This document shows, one piece after another, positions 31,962-43,412 of a DNA stretch of 64,000 bases (position 1 is its first letter; each line of letters opens with the position of its first letter). Source of the stretch: Asterella californica (taxonomy: Eukaryota > Streptophyta > Marchantiopsida > Marchantiales > Aytoniaceae); NCBI GenBank assembly GCA_036924285.1, contig JAYKYS010000007.1, forward strand, positions 12,214,001-12,278,000, in the 5' to 3' direction. A program made the translations under genes and the position numbers. The notes below the pieces were generated by a model, which did no database searches, was not told where the DNA came from, and worked only from the letters and a program-made list of their open reading frames with translations.

Positions 31962-33495
31962 ACACACTCCCCAACCGGAATGTCGCAATCTCCGTCACCA
32001 CCGTAACCACCACTTGCCTAATCCCGCTCCTACTGAGCTCACATATCCCCTACTAGGACGGTCAAGGTAAGGGCAACCTGTACCTGCCATCACCACAGGC
32101 AGCCTCTCACGGTCTGTTGGTCGTCACTCCAACCGCACCGTGAGAGAGACAAAGGTAGTCTGACTGGTCCGCAACTCCAGCCTCACTACCGATAGCACAC
32201 TGGAGTGAACTCACTCTGGAAATCAAGCGCCAACACACGCAAACGCGACGCACAAACAGGAAGCAGAGTATGGAGGGGTTCCAACCACAAGAAGTCCAAA
32301 CGATAACCCTCCACACTCAAACATTCACATAAAGAGAAACCCAGCCCCACCCGGACTGACGACTCCTTGTCGGTGACCACATGCACAATATATGGTCACC
32401 AACAGTCGTAACTGACACTGGAGGTCACTAACTAGATGTCCACACCTCTAGTAGCTCCAAAAACATCCACGTGGTAGCTTTACTAGCTCACCCAAGACAA
32501 CTGCCACCAATTGTCTCCATACGCGCCTCTACGGTGTAAGCAAACACTACCACAACTATAGCTTCCCCCTAATACTGTGGGGTCGTCCTACCACTCCTCT
32601 AGGGACGTGCGAGAAGGTCTCCTACTACCTTATACAAGTCCATAAGTACTTGCACGCATCCCTGTAGGACACCAAGAGCTATTGGTCTAGTGGTAAAGCC
32701 AAAGCTAAGACTACAGAGTCATGAGTCCAGGTCCAAGAATAGTGTTGGGATGAGTGACTAGCTGGTTTTACCCTTCCCACACACCTGAAGCTTGGATACC
32801 TCTCTCACGCACGCCAGCAAGCTGGCTTGCGGCGGGCTCAGGCTCAGGCTCAGCTCCGCTCCGCCTCCGCACTCACGCACCTCTGCTCCTCGAAGCGGGT
32901 GACCAAAATCTGACGTAAAACAGCAAGAACCTCCCAATCCAACCCGAACACCACCAAAACAGATTCGCAAATGCACCACACACACTTCGCGGGTGCACAC
33001 ACACACAAAACAACTACTAAACTCGAGTTTCCCCACGAAATTGAGCCAAAATCTGACGTAACTAGCCTTTTAGTGCTTGCGGGTTTCACGGCAGCGAACT
33101 TCGACATGCCATAACTTCTTCAATCCTTGGCCAAACTCCACGAAACTTAGTGCGCTAGAATCGTCTCTCCAATGCGCTTCCAAAGAGTCCACTCCGGCCC
33201 GACATTGACAAGTAATTCAGCTGCTACGCCCAAACGCGCAATCCGGCTCCAACAACACACTTCAAGAACATTCCGTAAAATTTCTGCAGCGCTTCCGCAT
33301 GACAGAAATCTCCACTCGACTCCAACAACAGCAAATCGATCTGCGACCAGCAATGTAGCACGGCGCCCACACACCTCGATCACAGCTCCAAACAATCAAC
33401 CACGAACGGCAACGCCCGAAGATACCAGCGGACGATTTCCGATTTCAGATCTGCGAGCTCTTACTGAACTCCGCCTCGACCTGCACTTAGTTCTT
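31962..33495 (-). other. 5' leader of gypsy-1
   Basis: 1.5 kb between the LTR and gag, without a convincing frame. On the minus strand the bases after the LTR (AAGAACTAAGTGCAG) should be the primer site, but they match no tRNA I recognise. A GCTCAGGCTCAGGCTCAGC micro-repeat lies near 32838-32856. Confidence 0.55.
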
Positions 33496-33793
33496 TGAGT
33501 AATCTGAATACAGAGATTACCATCTCCAACACCACAACAAGGACTACTCACAAATGGTCAAGCCAAACCCACTCTAAACGCGAAGAGAATCCGGGTTACA
33601 CTCAACTAGACTATCCACCATAGCCTGGAGCTTGAAGGCTCAACTCAAAGAACTAAGGCCTCCAAGCCCTACCTGCGAAGTTTACCCCTAGTGGGCTCTC
33701 TCTCCAACTCGCCCTAACGGCACTAACGGCCTTACCGGGAGGCGTCACTTTGCACTCGATCAACCTAGCCGAGGTGCCCAAACTGACGTGACA
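33496..33793 (-). repeat. 5' LTR of gypsy-1 (298 bp)
   Basis: On the minus strand it starts TGTCACGTCAG and ends GATTACTCA, a normal TG...CA LTR. It adjoins the ACTT target duplication. It lacks the 108-bp unit that flanks the core at the other end. Confidence 0.85.
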
Positions 33794-34359
33794 ACTTGGA
33801 TAGACAGATAGAGGGAGTGAAGACACTCTATGGACTTTTCTCGACTCCGCCATCGGTAACTACATCTTCCCCAGCCCTAGTACCATCGATCGGTGCCGAC
33901 ATGGAGAAGGAGGAGTTCGACCTTGCTGTGCACTTGGTAGTGATAGCGTTGGAAGCCGAGAAGACTCCGGAAGAAGCCCCGGAAGACAAGATATCTTCTG
34001 GAAGACAAGAAGAAGAACCGTCTTCTCAGGTATTCCGCGTGGAGGAAGCGACTTCCTCGGACCCCTATGAGGTCGCCATGGTCCCTAGTACCGAACTAAT
34101 GCTCCAGAAGAGCGAGGAAGCACCACTCGACTCCGCTTCTCAGAAGACACTTCCGTCTTTCGAAGCAGAAGCAGAAGCCGAAGCAGAAGCCGAGGAAGAA
34201 GCAGCAGCAGCGACAGCAGGGTCAGCGAAGAACGATGTGGAGGAAACCACCTCAGTGTTACCCGAGGTGTTCGCAGGGCTTCCTAGCTTATCAGAAGCCG
34301 CGTTAGGAGCTCCGGTAGGAGCAGATCAGGTAGAGATTGTCTCCAAGCAATCAGAGTAG
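33794..34359 (+). pseudogene. C1 coiled-coil protein, second part
   Basis: Continuation of the frame broken at 15497. It begins inside a leucine-rich segment (GVKTLYGLFS), then has the conserved block DMEKEEFDLAVHLVVIALEA shared with C2, then an acidic Glu/Ala-rich low-complexity tail with an EAEAEAEA run. It stops at 34357-34359. About 190 codons. Together the two parts give a protein of roughly 450 residues, longer than the C2 version (313 codons) because C2 lacks the N-terminal region. Confidence 0.75.
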
Positions 34360-35876
34360 ATAGTAACCACAACGTTAACATTTTCCAAACTTAATAAGAT
34401 CGAACATGCTATCTTAAGGATGGCAGTTTTCAGTGTAGAAATAGTTAGGATACCATGTGACAGCATAGGTAGCGTAGGAACAACAAGGTGGATGGCTAAT
34501 CAGGAAAAGGGAAACGGCTTGCATGTGGAGTGGCAGCCTTCTGACAGCGCCTATCTCTCCCTGGTGGTCGTCTCTTCTGTTTTTCTCGTGGTAGAAGGCA
34601 TAAGTAGGATCGAAGAGTAGGAAATCAGAGTTCTGCACACCGCACAAACATCTTACGGTGCAGACTAGAGGCACATGATATACATTACGCACAGTGCACA
34701 CTACACCCGATGTTAGAGACATACGAATAGATTAGGATTATACCGGAGGGGTCTGCATGCTCGTTACCAGCAGTGGTTTGAAGATGTAGATAGAGATAAT
34801 GGACAGTTTAGGAACAGGGAACGGCATCCTCGTGCAGTCCTGTTGGCTAGACTGGTGTGTCGAGGAGTAGGCGCAGGAAGTAGAGAGAGTGAGCTTCCCA
34901 ATGTCAATGTGACTTCTTCTCGGGGAATGGATTGCTGATTTGAGTGCAGAAGCTTTGTCCATGTCTTCTGGGTGGTGGTTTTCTTGGATTCACTCCCGAT
35001 TGTGCATGAGAAGCGTTCTTCTTGAGTGGCGGTGACTGTCAACAGTTGTGGAATTGCAGCTTGGCTCGTCCAGTGGAGCACTTAGGATCTACGTACGGAC
35101 GGTCTTATGGATAAAGGATCTCAGAAGACAGAGTAGTCGGAGCAGCGAAGAGAAGAAGAAAGAAGCCTTCTTCCCACAGCAGAAGATGACATCCTGAAGA
35201 AGAAGACGGTGCAACTGTATGCACGTTTGTCGTCTTCCTCCCCAAACTATTACAAGCAGGGATGGCTTGTTAGTCAGGATCCGGACTAGAAGCTTGTCGG
35301 AATCTTAATTTCTCCTTTTCCTCTTGTTTTCTCTTGTTTGGATTTTCCCTTCTTCCCCATCTTCTCCCATCTTCCTCATCTTCTTACCTTCTTCTAGTGA
35401 GCTTCCGAGACTTCTATTGAGCTTCCGTGAAGGTGAATGTCGTTGTAGTGCTGCAGGAAGATCATTACCGTAGGCAGAAGCCTGGGAAGGCTACAGGGGG
35501 CATACACCCTGTGATTAATCTAATCCGTTGGAATGTGAGAGTGAGTAAGGTGTAACAGCCGTTACTAGTCGACTTCTGCGAAGCAGGACAATCTTCTGGA
35601 GGTGTGAGAAGCCGAGAATTGCTTCGGGAAGACGATATCGAGAAGCGTCTTTGTGTGATATTTTAGTTAGTAGTTGTTTGTTTAGGTCCAGAGCACCTTT
35701 TGGCGAGTCTGGAAGATGCGTGGTTTTGTGAGAAGACGGGATTCCTAGGCAAAACCCGTGTGTTTGTGTGTTTGAACAGATCTTAGAACTTAGAGCAGCG
35801 TTACTTGTGCAAATCCTCTGTGGGAACGATATCTTGTATACTAAATGGGCAAAAGGAGTAATCCTGCGACACTACA
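34360..35876 (+). other. 3' tail of C1
   Basis: No gene. Rich in GAAGAC and CTTCTTCC words. At 35396-35433 a 20-bp unit (AGTGAGCTTCCGAGACTTCT) is followed by a diverged second copy; C2 has two exact copies plus the diverged one (45840-45896), so the unit varies in number. The last 600 bp also occur as a separate fragment at 47463-48152. Confidence 0.65.
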
Positions 35877-36011
35877 ACAAGTTGACACAACCCTCTTCTC
35901 TTTTTTGAGTTTGATGTTATGAGATTTGAGTCCTCTTTCTCTCTCTCTGAGTCTAGTAGTCACAAAGAATGATTATAAAATCACTCAATCTGTTTTCTCT
36001 CCCTATTATCT

Positions 36012-36240
36012 CTAAATCAAAAGACTCTCAAGCACTTGGAACAATAAACCTTTCTCTATGTTCTCGTCGATACTCTACTACGAGCTGAATGAAGCACAAC
36101 AAATTTCTTACAACATCTGATCTTTCCTGATTGTTCCCAAAGAAGCTCCATAAAGACTTTCCAAAAACTTCTTGCTGCTCACATGCACGATGAGCTCGAA
36201 GCAACACAACAACCTCTCAATGAGAAAAAAAAAAGATCTT
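36012..36240. repeat. diverged direct repeat, right copy (partner at 9529-9770)
   Basis: See the left copy. Lies about 135 bp outside the right end of C1. A minus-strand frame of 84 codons overlaps its end (36471-36217) but resembles nothing I know. Confidence 0.6.
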
Positions 36241-39200
36241 TGTGATTGCATGCATTCTCGGTATTCTCTCAGGTAGAAGAAGCTCAATAAATGAGATCAC
36301 AAAACTCAAATTTATTTGTCTTCCGAGTCTTCTCAAGCGTGATTGGAGTTCACAAACCTCTCTTTTGAGTCCTCTCCTCGTCCGTCCTAGAGTGATTTGA
36401 TATCTCATCTTTTGTCTTAGTTCTGTCAAGAGTATTTCAAACATTGTTTTCCTTGTTGGTCCAACACTCATATGTTGGTGGAGTCATATGACCCAAACGT
36501 TTGGTTTGCAAGGCTTGTGAACTGAGAGGTCAAACCATATCATTTGAAATGAATCATGCAGAGCGTATAGCTTAATCTTACCTTGCATGTTTTAGAAAGA
36601 AAAATGTGTTTTTTGAAGTAGACATCAAGATTGAGAGGTATAGCTCGATCGCCATTGTAGTAGAATGAACGACCGTGCAAAGACCTGAAACGTCAAATAA
36701 AGAACAAAAAAGATGGTTAAGTTGTGTGAAGATGATGTCTCGTGAAGCAAAAAAAGAACTTGGTTTGATTAGATGGGAGAGAGAAACAAATTTGGATTAG
36801 AGTAGGAGCTATGTTTGCAATGAAATCACGTAGCTATGCGTTAACGAACAGATCGTGTTGAGAACAAGGAGCTACGCTTGTAGTGAAATCATGAAGCTAA
36901 ACTTATGAGACATCACTGTCGAACATTTGAGATTGATTGTTAGTGTTAGTAGTAGTAATGTCATATTTATGACATTGTATGCCACATCATCTTATCCATC
37001 AGAAGTACAGTCATCACACATAATATGATTGAGATTTGTCATGTAATCATAATATTTTCTACTATTATACTTATTTCGGTTCTTGTCATAATCATTCATA
37101 GGACGAGATAATCTATCATCACATAAACAATGCCACGTCAGTCTCATGCAATGTCAAAGATAAATATTAATGTCATTTACTTAGTCATAAATTATATATG
37201 AGTTACAATGCGACTCATAGAGTCTTACATATGTCATTGAGTTGTAAATAATAACATAAATAATAACAAAGTCTCTGTGTCATAAATCCTTGAGTCTCAA
37301 AAACCTTAAATGCTTATAGTGAGTATTTTATCAGTCAAATGTGATGAGAAATTGATATTTGTTGACAATTACTCTAATTGATAAATTGGTAACCCCATTG
37401 ATGATGGAACGTCTTATGTGTGATTGTACATCTTCAAGATGTCGCATGTCCACAATCCTTGGTACATCAGCAACAACATCATTAGAGATCCCATAATAAA
37501 GCTTGAGCTTTTTCCTTCCTTAAACTTGGTTTGAAACACAGAAATGGCGTGTACTAGAGCTACAAAGAGATCATGATTAACATTGGAAAGAATTCCTAAA
37601 ACAACGCTTTCAGTAAACTTCCCAACAATGAATTCAAATAGTATTACCTGTTGTTGATGTGTCCAGAAATGATCATGTAAGTTTTGAGCACTGCATACAT
37701 GGGAGTTCACAACAAACTTTTTGAAATCTGATACCCATTAGTAGTTAAGGTTTGTTGAGTCTTACGTCCAGTCACTTGATAAAACAGTATCGTAGGTGAG
37801 AATATATTACGTCACTAAAAAATAAACAGAAACACCGACTATCAGTTTGGAAGTCAAACATGACGACGATCATTGTTTCGTCGATAGGAATCATTTTCTA
37901 TCGCGCTTCATTCTCAATAGAGATTTCTGATTTGGAAACTCATACTACCACAACACCAAGATGAAGTCTTTTCTTCCTTGCGCTTCCGGAAAGAAGATCA
38001 AAACACAAGGTAGGTTTTCTTCCGGATTATCTCTAAAAGCCATGCGCATTGACGATACTCTTTGTCATTCAAATCAAAGCATTTTTTAAGTAGATTGTTG
38101 ACTCATAGAGTGTAAAACTAAAGTCCTGGTATTGGTATAAAAGCAAAAAACATAATATTCTATTTTTTCTCGTAGTGTACTTTGAGCCTGAAGAAGAGAT
38201 TCCTTTTATGTTCCAATAAACTCTGAAATCTTCATATTAAAATTTCTCAGTTAGTACTAATTAATTTCTTTTGAGATGAGTCACACCTTGTAAAGGGAGA
38301 AACTAGTTTTATTTTGATTATTTATTTCACATATTCTAGTTTGGGATGAAGTTGTAACCACCAAAAAGAATAACTGATAACGGTTACCTTCAGTCCTCTG
38401 AAAGCGAACTTGAAAATGAAGTCTTTTCGGTTACCGGGAGCACTTGTAGTTATACAGGAGATTCTGTCCTCGCAAGCAATATTTATCAGCAAAGTTTATT
38501 TTCTCTTGAGTATAACGGTTAAATTTATTGGTTCACAGACCGTCCACCAGCAAAATGAAGTCGTCCTAGTGACCAGCATATCCATCATGAACGCTGAGCA
38601 CCTGCATATTCACCTCTTTTCAAGTTCGGAAGAGGAGAATATGCACAGATCTTTAATTTGTGCTCTATTCCTTCCTCTTGGAAAGACTAGATCATAAATT
38701 AAAGATACTGTTGATCTAATTTTTTTACTGAGTCATGGCAATAAATTTTTATTGCATAGCAAGAACGGCTAGACGCACTTCATTTATGGGTTCTTTCGTA
38801 ATGCCAAACTCCACTTGTGGTTTACTAAGACACTTAGACTTTATTAGTACTGATCGTTTCTAAAAGAACTAATTAGACAAATATGCATACCTCATGAGTG
38901 TACAATTCTTTTCGCAGGAGAATATACATAGTCAAGTAAGTCTTAACACCATACGCTATTACGCTTCCAGCTTCATTTAGCAGCATTACATACTTCTCTA
39001 AGTAGTACAAAAATTAGTACAAAATTGTCTGAACTCCCCACGTCATACCGACGATGAGAATTTAAATTCTATTTTTCCAGTTTGTCCTTTTTCGCTTTAC
39101 GGTCGGATTGACAACTTCTATGCATATTATCATACATTCGGCTGGGGCTTTAGTCTATATTATTTTTTATATTAACAGATAACTTATTAAATTAAAGTAC

Positions 39201-40435
39201 TTTAGGTATAGCACAAGCCACGGGAGGAAGTGGCTTCTCAATCCTAAACCCTCTCCGAGGTGAAAATGAGGGGAGAGGATTGAGAAACGACGACCACTCC
39301 CGTGGCTTGCAAAGCGTAAAGGAAATGAGAATATAAAGATCGAGCGACTTTTTCATATGATCCAACGGTTCAGATATGTTTCAAGGAATAATATTTAGAG
39401 ATAATAGTTTATAAGAATAATATATATAGATCATGGTTTATTAAATAAAATCATGGTTTATTAGATGAATCTCTTGCGAAAATTGCTATCGTACAGATTT
39501 CTTGTCCAAAATAGAAAAAAATGTGAGACTTTATATTTCAAGAATCCTTTACGTTGATACAAAGGATAACACATCCTAAAACCACCTGCTGGAGCAGAGT
39601 CCTTGCAGCACTTTGCGCCAGCAGACAATGTTTCAATTGTTACCACTTTATTTCTACAAGTAGACACTACAATGAGTACAGCGGGTGACGAGCGAATAAA
39701 GTAGTGGTTCATTCGTGTTTATCTCTAGCAGCCACGTCAAGCATAATAATAAGCAAATGTATACTTTTAATATTTCTGCTGTAATAATATATAATATATA
39801 ACAGCACTCTGCTGCTCGGAAATCCACTTTATGTGAATTTATATTCCTCTCCAAAGAAAAGACAATTGAGGGATTTGTAGGATTGTGCTTCAGGCTACAG
39901 AGCTGCTAAACCGTTTATCGTAATTAGTGTAGTCTATGTTAATTATCGTGAATGGTTTTGTAATTATTATTTTTTATTAGTTTGCTCTATACTATTTTAT
40001 ATTCCAGATTTAATTGAAGTGTAAAATACATAGTATAAATCATACTATTTTAATTATAAATAACTACTTCTCTTTGCTTCTCACGACCATTTTGTTTGTC
40101 ACTCGAGGCTTAAGGAATAAATCTTCCATCAAACTCAAATACTAATCTCTCTTGAGCTTTTCTGCAAAAAGGAGGAAGAAAACAAATCCATTTCCAATTG
40201 TTGTAATGATCCAAGTTGTACCACATACAACAACTATTTCTCAAGTTCTCAAACGCGTAATGTACTCTTGCTAATACTCTATGGAAATGACACAATATAA
40301 TCTTTTACAAATATGCTCCAACTACCTACATACATATTTAAGAAAAAAGTGAAAGTACTTTGAGTGATTGGACTTGGATGGACAGAAATGAAAAATGTAA
40401 AGATATTGCAACAATACTTATGTTGTATCATGGTC
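36241..40435. other. AT-rich gene-free stretch
   Basis: Frames up to about 98 codons on either strand (for example 37414-37710 minus and 38410-38697 plus) show no recognisable domain. Composition is AT-rich and low in complexity. The only structured feature is the foldback at 39214-39309. Confidence 0.5.
39214..39309. repeat. imperfect foldback, about 32-bp arms
   Basis: CAAGCCACGGGAGGAAGTGG...CTCTCAATCCT is mirrored by AGGATTGAG...CCACTCCCGTGGCTTG at 39278-39309. An inner CTCTCC/GGAGAG pair extends the stem. About 96 nt in total. It could be a tiny MITE or a hairpin RNA precursor; no target duplication was verified. Confidence 0.7.
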
Positions 40436-41317
40436 TGTAACGACCTATGTTACACACAAGAAGTTTGTCTATTAGTAAGGTGTTTAGTTATAACTAAGTG
40501 TGGAGAATGTTTATTTGCAGGAGAGTACTTTAAGGAGGTATCAAGTTAGTTATGACTAACTAAAGTTAGTTATGATTCAACTTAGTTGTACTTTTGGGCA
40601 GAATTTAGATATATTCTAAAGAGTGAGCATCACTATCTCGTCATCTTGTCTAAAAGATAGAAAGGAGGTTGAAAATATCCTTTATCTTCTTTTTGACTTG
40701 ATATTAGTGGGTGGGACTAAAGTTATGGACTTTATGGACATTAAAAACAAGAAGAGATTTCACATGTCTCCTTTTTAGTGGGTCTTAGTGTAGAGGGAGA
40801 TGGAAATTTGAGATTTCTTGAGAATATTCTAGAATCTCTCTAGAAGTTGTTGACTTTGAAGGAATAAGTCCATGTGAAAAGATAAGAGGTCCATGTGATT
40901 AATGCTTTTATCTTAAGTAATATTTTAGTAAAACCGAGTAAAAATAATTATGTCTGAGTTACCGAGTATCAAAGTAAAACCTATAATGTATAAATAAAAG
41001 AGTAGAGAAGAGCTATGCATCCTTGTTTTCACATAGTCGTAATGACAACTTGAGCAATATAGAGAGAGTGTGAGATTTTAGCATGTGAGAACTTGAGAGA
41101 CGTCGTTAGAATGGAGAATTTTAGTTTATGTTATGAGTGTGTGAAGGATTGAACTTAGCATTTTTTTCTTTCAAGTTAATGGTGTGCTTCCATCAAAGCC
41201 ATCAGAGGTGACTTCTGAGTGAGAGACAGGCTCGACATGTTGTAGGTTGATCGTGGACTATCGTGGAGGTTGAGAGGCTGGAGGGTAGTTGATCGATAAG
41301 ACCACTGAGCGTTTAAA
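40436..41317 (+). repeat. 5' LTR of gypsy-3
   Basis: Starts TGTAACGACC and ends GTTTAAA (GTTTACA in relatives), followed by primer site TGGTTCCGTCGCC near 41322. TATA box TATAAATA at 40989-40996. About 880 bp. Confidence 0.88.
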
Positions 41318-41599
41318 TTATTGGTTCCGTCGCCGAAACTCTACTTGAATGGATTGTTGAAGGATGTTTAGAGTTCAATTTTACATTCGATAGAAAGAGA
41401 TCATGCGAGAGCACATGGAGAGAACGTTGGGAGGAGAGAGAGCTAACGCGATGTTAGCAATATTAGAACTTTTTGTGTATCTCGTAGTGATCTATGACGC
41501 TTTCGAGGTCATTCTTTATATCTTGTTCACTTAGAAAGGGTTTGAGGAGATTTGAAAGTGGATGCAACAAGAGTCGTAGAGAAAGGAGGAGAAAGAAGT

Positions 41600-42120
41600 T
41601 ATTAGAGGAGTAAAATTCAAGAGTTTATGAATTCTGCTCTCTAGAAAGTTTGTATAGTTGCTGTCATATTTTTAATGGTTTTTATTTTCTTATGAAACTT
41701 TCCAGTATTTTAGATTGGCTTATAAGATATCTTTGACAACAGAAATCATAGGAAGAGGAGGTCTAGAGAGAGAGATATAAATTTCTAAAGTTGAGGGGGT
41801 TTATTCGTGAAAGTTTAGAAATTCTGTACAGTCGATGTCATCTTTTTGTGTTTTTTATTTCTCTTGAAAATTTCCAAGATTGTAGCTTGTCTGATAAGCT
41901 ATTAGAGGTTACAAAGATCATGAGAAAATGAGACCTGAGAGATAGAAATTTTCAAAGTAGAGGGGGTTGACAATCATAAGTGAAGTCAAAATATATAAAT
42001 TTCAGTTCTCTGAAAATTTGTACAGTCAGCACCATTTCTTTTGAATAGGAAAGTTTTTTTATCAAACTTCATGAGTTAGTAGCTTGGAGGTTGAGCTACT
42101 GGAGGCCACAAATATCTTGG
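41600..42120 (+). repeat. three diverged tandem units in gypsy-3 leader
   Basis: A unit of about 165-200 bp recurs three times, each with a sequence like GAAATTCTGTACAGTCG, a CAT..TTTT stretch, a GAAAnTTCC stretch and GTAGCTTG-type sequence followed by AGAG-rich DNA. Gypsy-2 has a single unit at about 23870-24040. Confidence 0.6.
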
Positions 42121-42314
42121 AGAGATCTTTAACCGACTAAGAGATATACGTTTTGACATACAAGGAAGTCTTGAAGAAATTTCATGTGGAATCCAGTTCG
42201 AGTGTCGAGGTGGAAGAAGAGACGTTTAGAAGTTCGAAACGGAGACGAAGAAGCGAAAGTTAAGTATAGATGAGTTGCGAACATGCATCTGTAGCAGTTG
42301 GGGTGCCCTCTTTG

Positions 42315-42348
42315 CCCTAAACCCTAAACCCTAAACCCTAAACCCTAA
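42315..42348 (+). repeat. interstitial plant-type telomeric repeat
   Basis: Four exact CCCTAAA units plus CCCTAA, inserted before CCCTAT in the region of accessory frame A. Gypsy-2 has only CCCTAT at the matching site (near 24189), so the 34 bases were gained here. It shows that the genome uses the TTTAGGG-type telomere repeat. Confidence 0.93.
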
Positions 42349-42675
42349 CCCTATCAAGAAGTTTCTGAGACCATTATCGCAGATGTGAAGAAGGTTGAGT
42401 TGAAACCATCATTTACTGTGGAGGTCACGAATGCTCCTGGTGAAGTAGAGTTGGATCCTTACAAGAGTGACTTTAACTTGTCTGTTGTGATTAGTGCAGA
42501 CGATGATCATGAGGATATTATCTTAGACATTTAATTTTAGATTGGATTTTACTTCATGTATAACATGTATAATACACGATTTTTCAATATAAATCTCGAA
42601 AGAGTTAAGAAAGTGATGTAGAATTATTTTCTCCAAAAGTATTTTGTCCACTTAATGATTGAGAAGGCTCAACAA

Positions 42676-43145
42676 CATGAGTGGAAGTTCAAAAGATTGA
42701 AAAGTTAGACTTAAAAACCTTCCTCAAGGTTTAGATGTCATAGTAAGTGTCGGAGAGAGCTCGAGAGAGATTATCGTTGAGTTTGAGAACACTAGTACAA
42801 AATCTCAAGTAAAATCTCCGAGGAGAAGAGTAGAAACCGACTTATTTATATAGAGAGTTGGGACATAAAGTAGTGAATTGTCCAACTAGGATCAAAGTTG
42901 AGAAAGCCAAAGGAAAGCATGAGTTTACTGATTTAAGTCTTCGAATGGATCCATTGTCACCACCACCAATTCATCTCATAGGAGAGGATCCTTGTCCAAG
43001 TTGTGGAGTGGATGATTTATCAAGAGGACACAAGTGCGTAGATGTGGTCGCTCTACTTACGTCAGTAGTCAAGAAGCTGGACGAGACTCAAAGAGCTGAG
43101 ACGGAGAAGTTGTCGACTTCAAAGGAGGACTCGACTGAGTTGTGA
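42676..43145 (+). pseudogene. gypsy-3 accessory frame B remnant
   Basis: Homologue of the gypsy-2 zinc-knuckle protein. The N-terminal part is broken, and the first Cys residues of the knuckle are lost in a short deletion near 42845. From 42858 the frame is open to 43145 and keeps GHKVVNCPTRI and CPSCGVDDLSRGHKC. It ends 13 bp before C2. Confidence 0.75.
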
Positions 43146-43304
43146 TGGAGATCGTCGTTGTGGTGCTCACAATTTACAGGATTTACGATTTTTTGAAATT
43201 TTTAAAGTTAATGACATGTCAATGTATTGAAATAACCTTATTACTTAAGATTACACCTTGCTTAGAGAGAAGATGATCTTAAGGTCTTTTTGGAAGGAGA
43301 AGTC

Positions 43305-43412
43305 GACTTCTTCGGAAGACGGAAGACGGACATCTTCCGGAAGACGTCTTCTCGATCATGTCTTCCAGAAGATAGAAAACAGAAGACGGAAGACAGAAGA
43401 CAGAAGACATAC
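43305..43412. repeat. subterminal GAAGAC/GTCTTC array in C2
   Basis: About nine GAAGAC or GTCTTC hexamers in 100 bp, including CTTCCGGAAGACGTCTTC and a run of AGAAGACGGAAGACAGAAGA. It occupies the same place relative to the end as the array in C1. Confidence 0.8.

Larger units (their letters stand above)
15498..33793 (-). mobile_element. gypsy-1: Ty3/gypsy retrotransposon with captured DNA methyltransferase and PHD finger
   Basis: Inserted in the coiled-coil gene of C1 with a 4-bp target duplication (ACTT, 15494-15497 and 33794-33797). Minus-strand order: 5' LTR (33793-33496), 1.5-kb leader, gag (31960-31172, then 22643-21855 after the nested gypsy-2), protease, cytosine methyltransferase, reverse transcriptase/RNase H, integrase with C-terminal PHD finger, polypurine tract, 3' LTR (15899-15498). 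Protease-RT-RNase H-integrase order identifies Ty3/gypsy. The methyltransferase sits between protease and reverse transcriptase. Several frameshifts and stops, plus the gypsy-2 insertion, make it inactive. Own length without gypsy-2 is about 9.8 kb. Confidence 0.93.
9794..35876 (+). mobile_element. element C1: unclassified GAAGAC-rich transposable element, hosting gypsy-1
   Basis: The outer borders are exact. ACAAG at 9789-9793 is repeated at 35877-35881, and the element between starts TGTGGTGTCC and ends GCGACACTACA. The ends form a short imperfect inverted repeat (TGTGGTGTC against TGTAGTGTC). I find no direct terminal repeats. Without the nested gypsy-1 it is about 7.8 kb. It carries a long leader, a two-part coding region whose second part encodes a coiled-coil protein, and a 1.5-kb 3' tail. 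A shorter relative, C2 (43159-46412), has the same ends and a 5-bp target duplication, so the borders are real. TG...CA ends with 5-bp duplications are usual for integrase-type transposition, yet no integrase or transposase is seen, so it may be non-autonomous. Superfamily not assigned. Confidence 0.8.

Noticed and set aside
32672..32745. Possible tRNA gene (GGTCTAGTGGTAAAGC, A-box-like)
   Set aside because: The CTATT/AATAG acceptor pairing is short and no proper T-arm or anticodon arm could be formed. At best a decayed tRNA-like fragment in the gypsy-1 leader.
9794..35876. C1 as a CACTA (En/Spm) transposon, because the right end contains CACTA
   Set aside because: CACTA elements start with CACTA reading inward and make 3-bp duplications. 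Here the motif reads outward, the ends are TG...CA and the duplication is 5 bp. No CACTA transposase is present.
36217..36471. 84-codon minus-strand frame
   Set aside because: No recognisable motif, overlaps the diverged repeat, and the corresponding left copy has no conserved frame.
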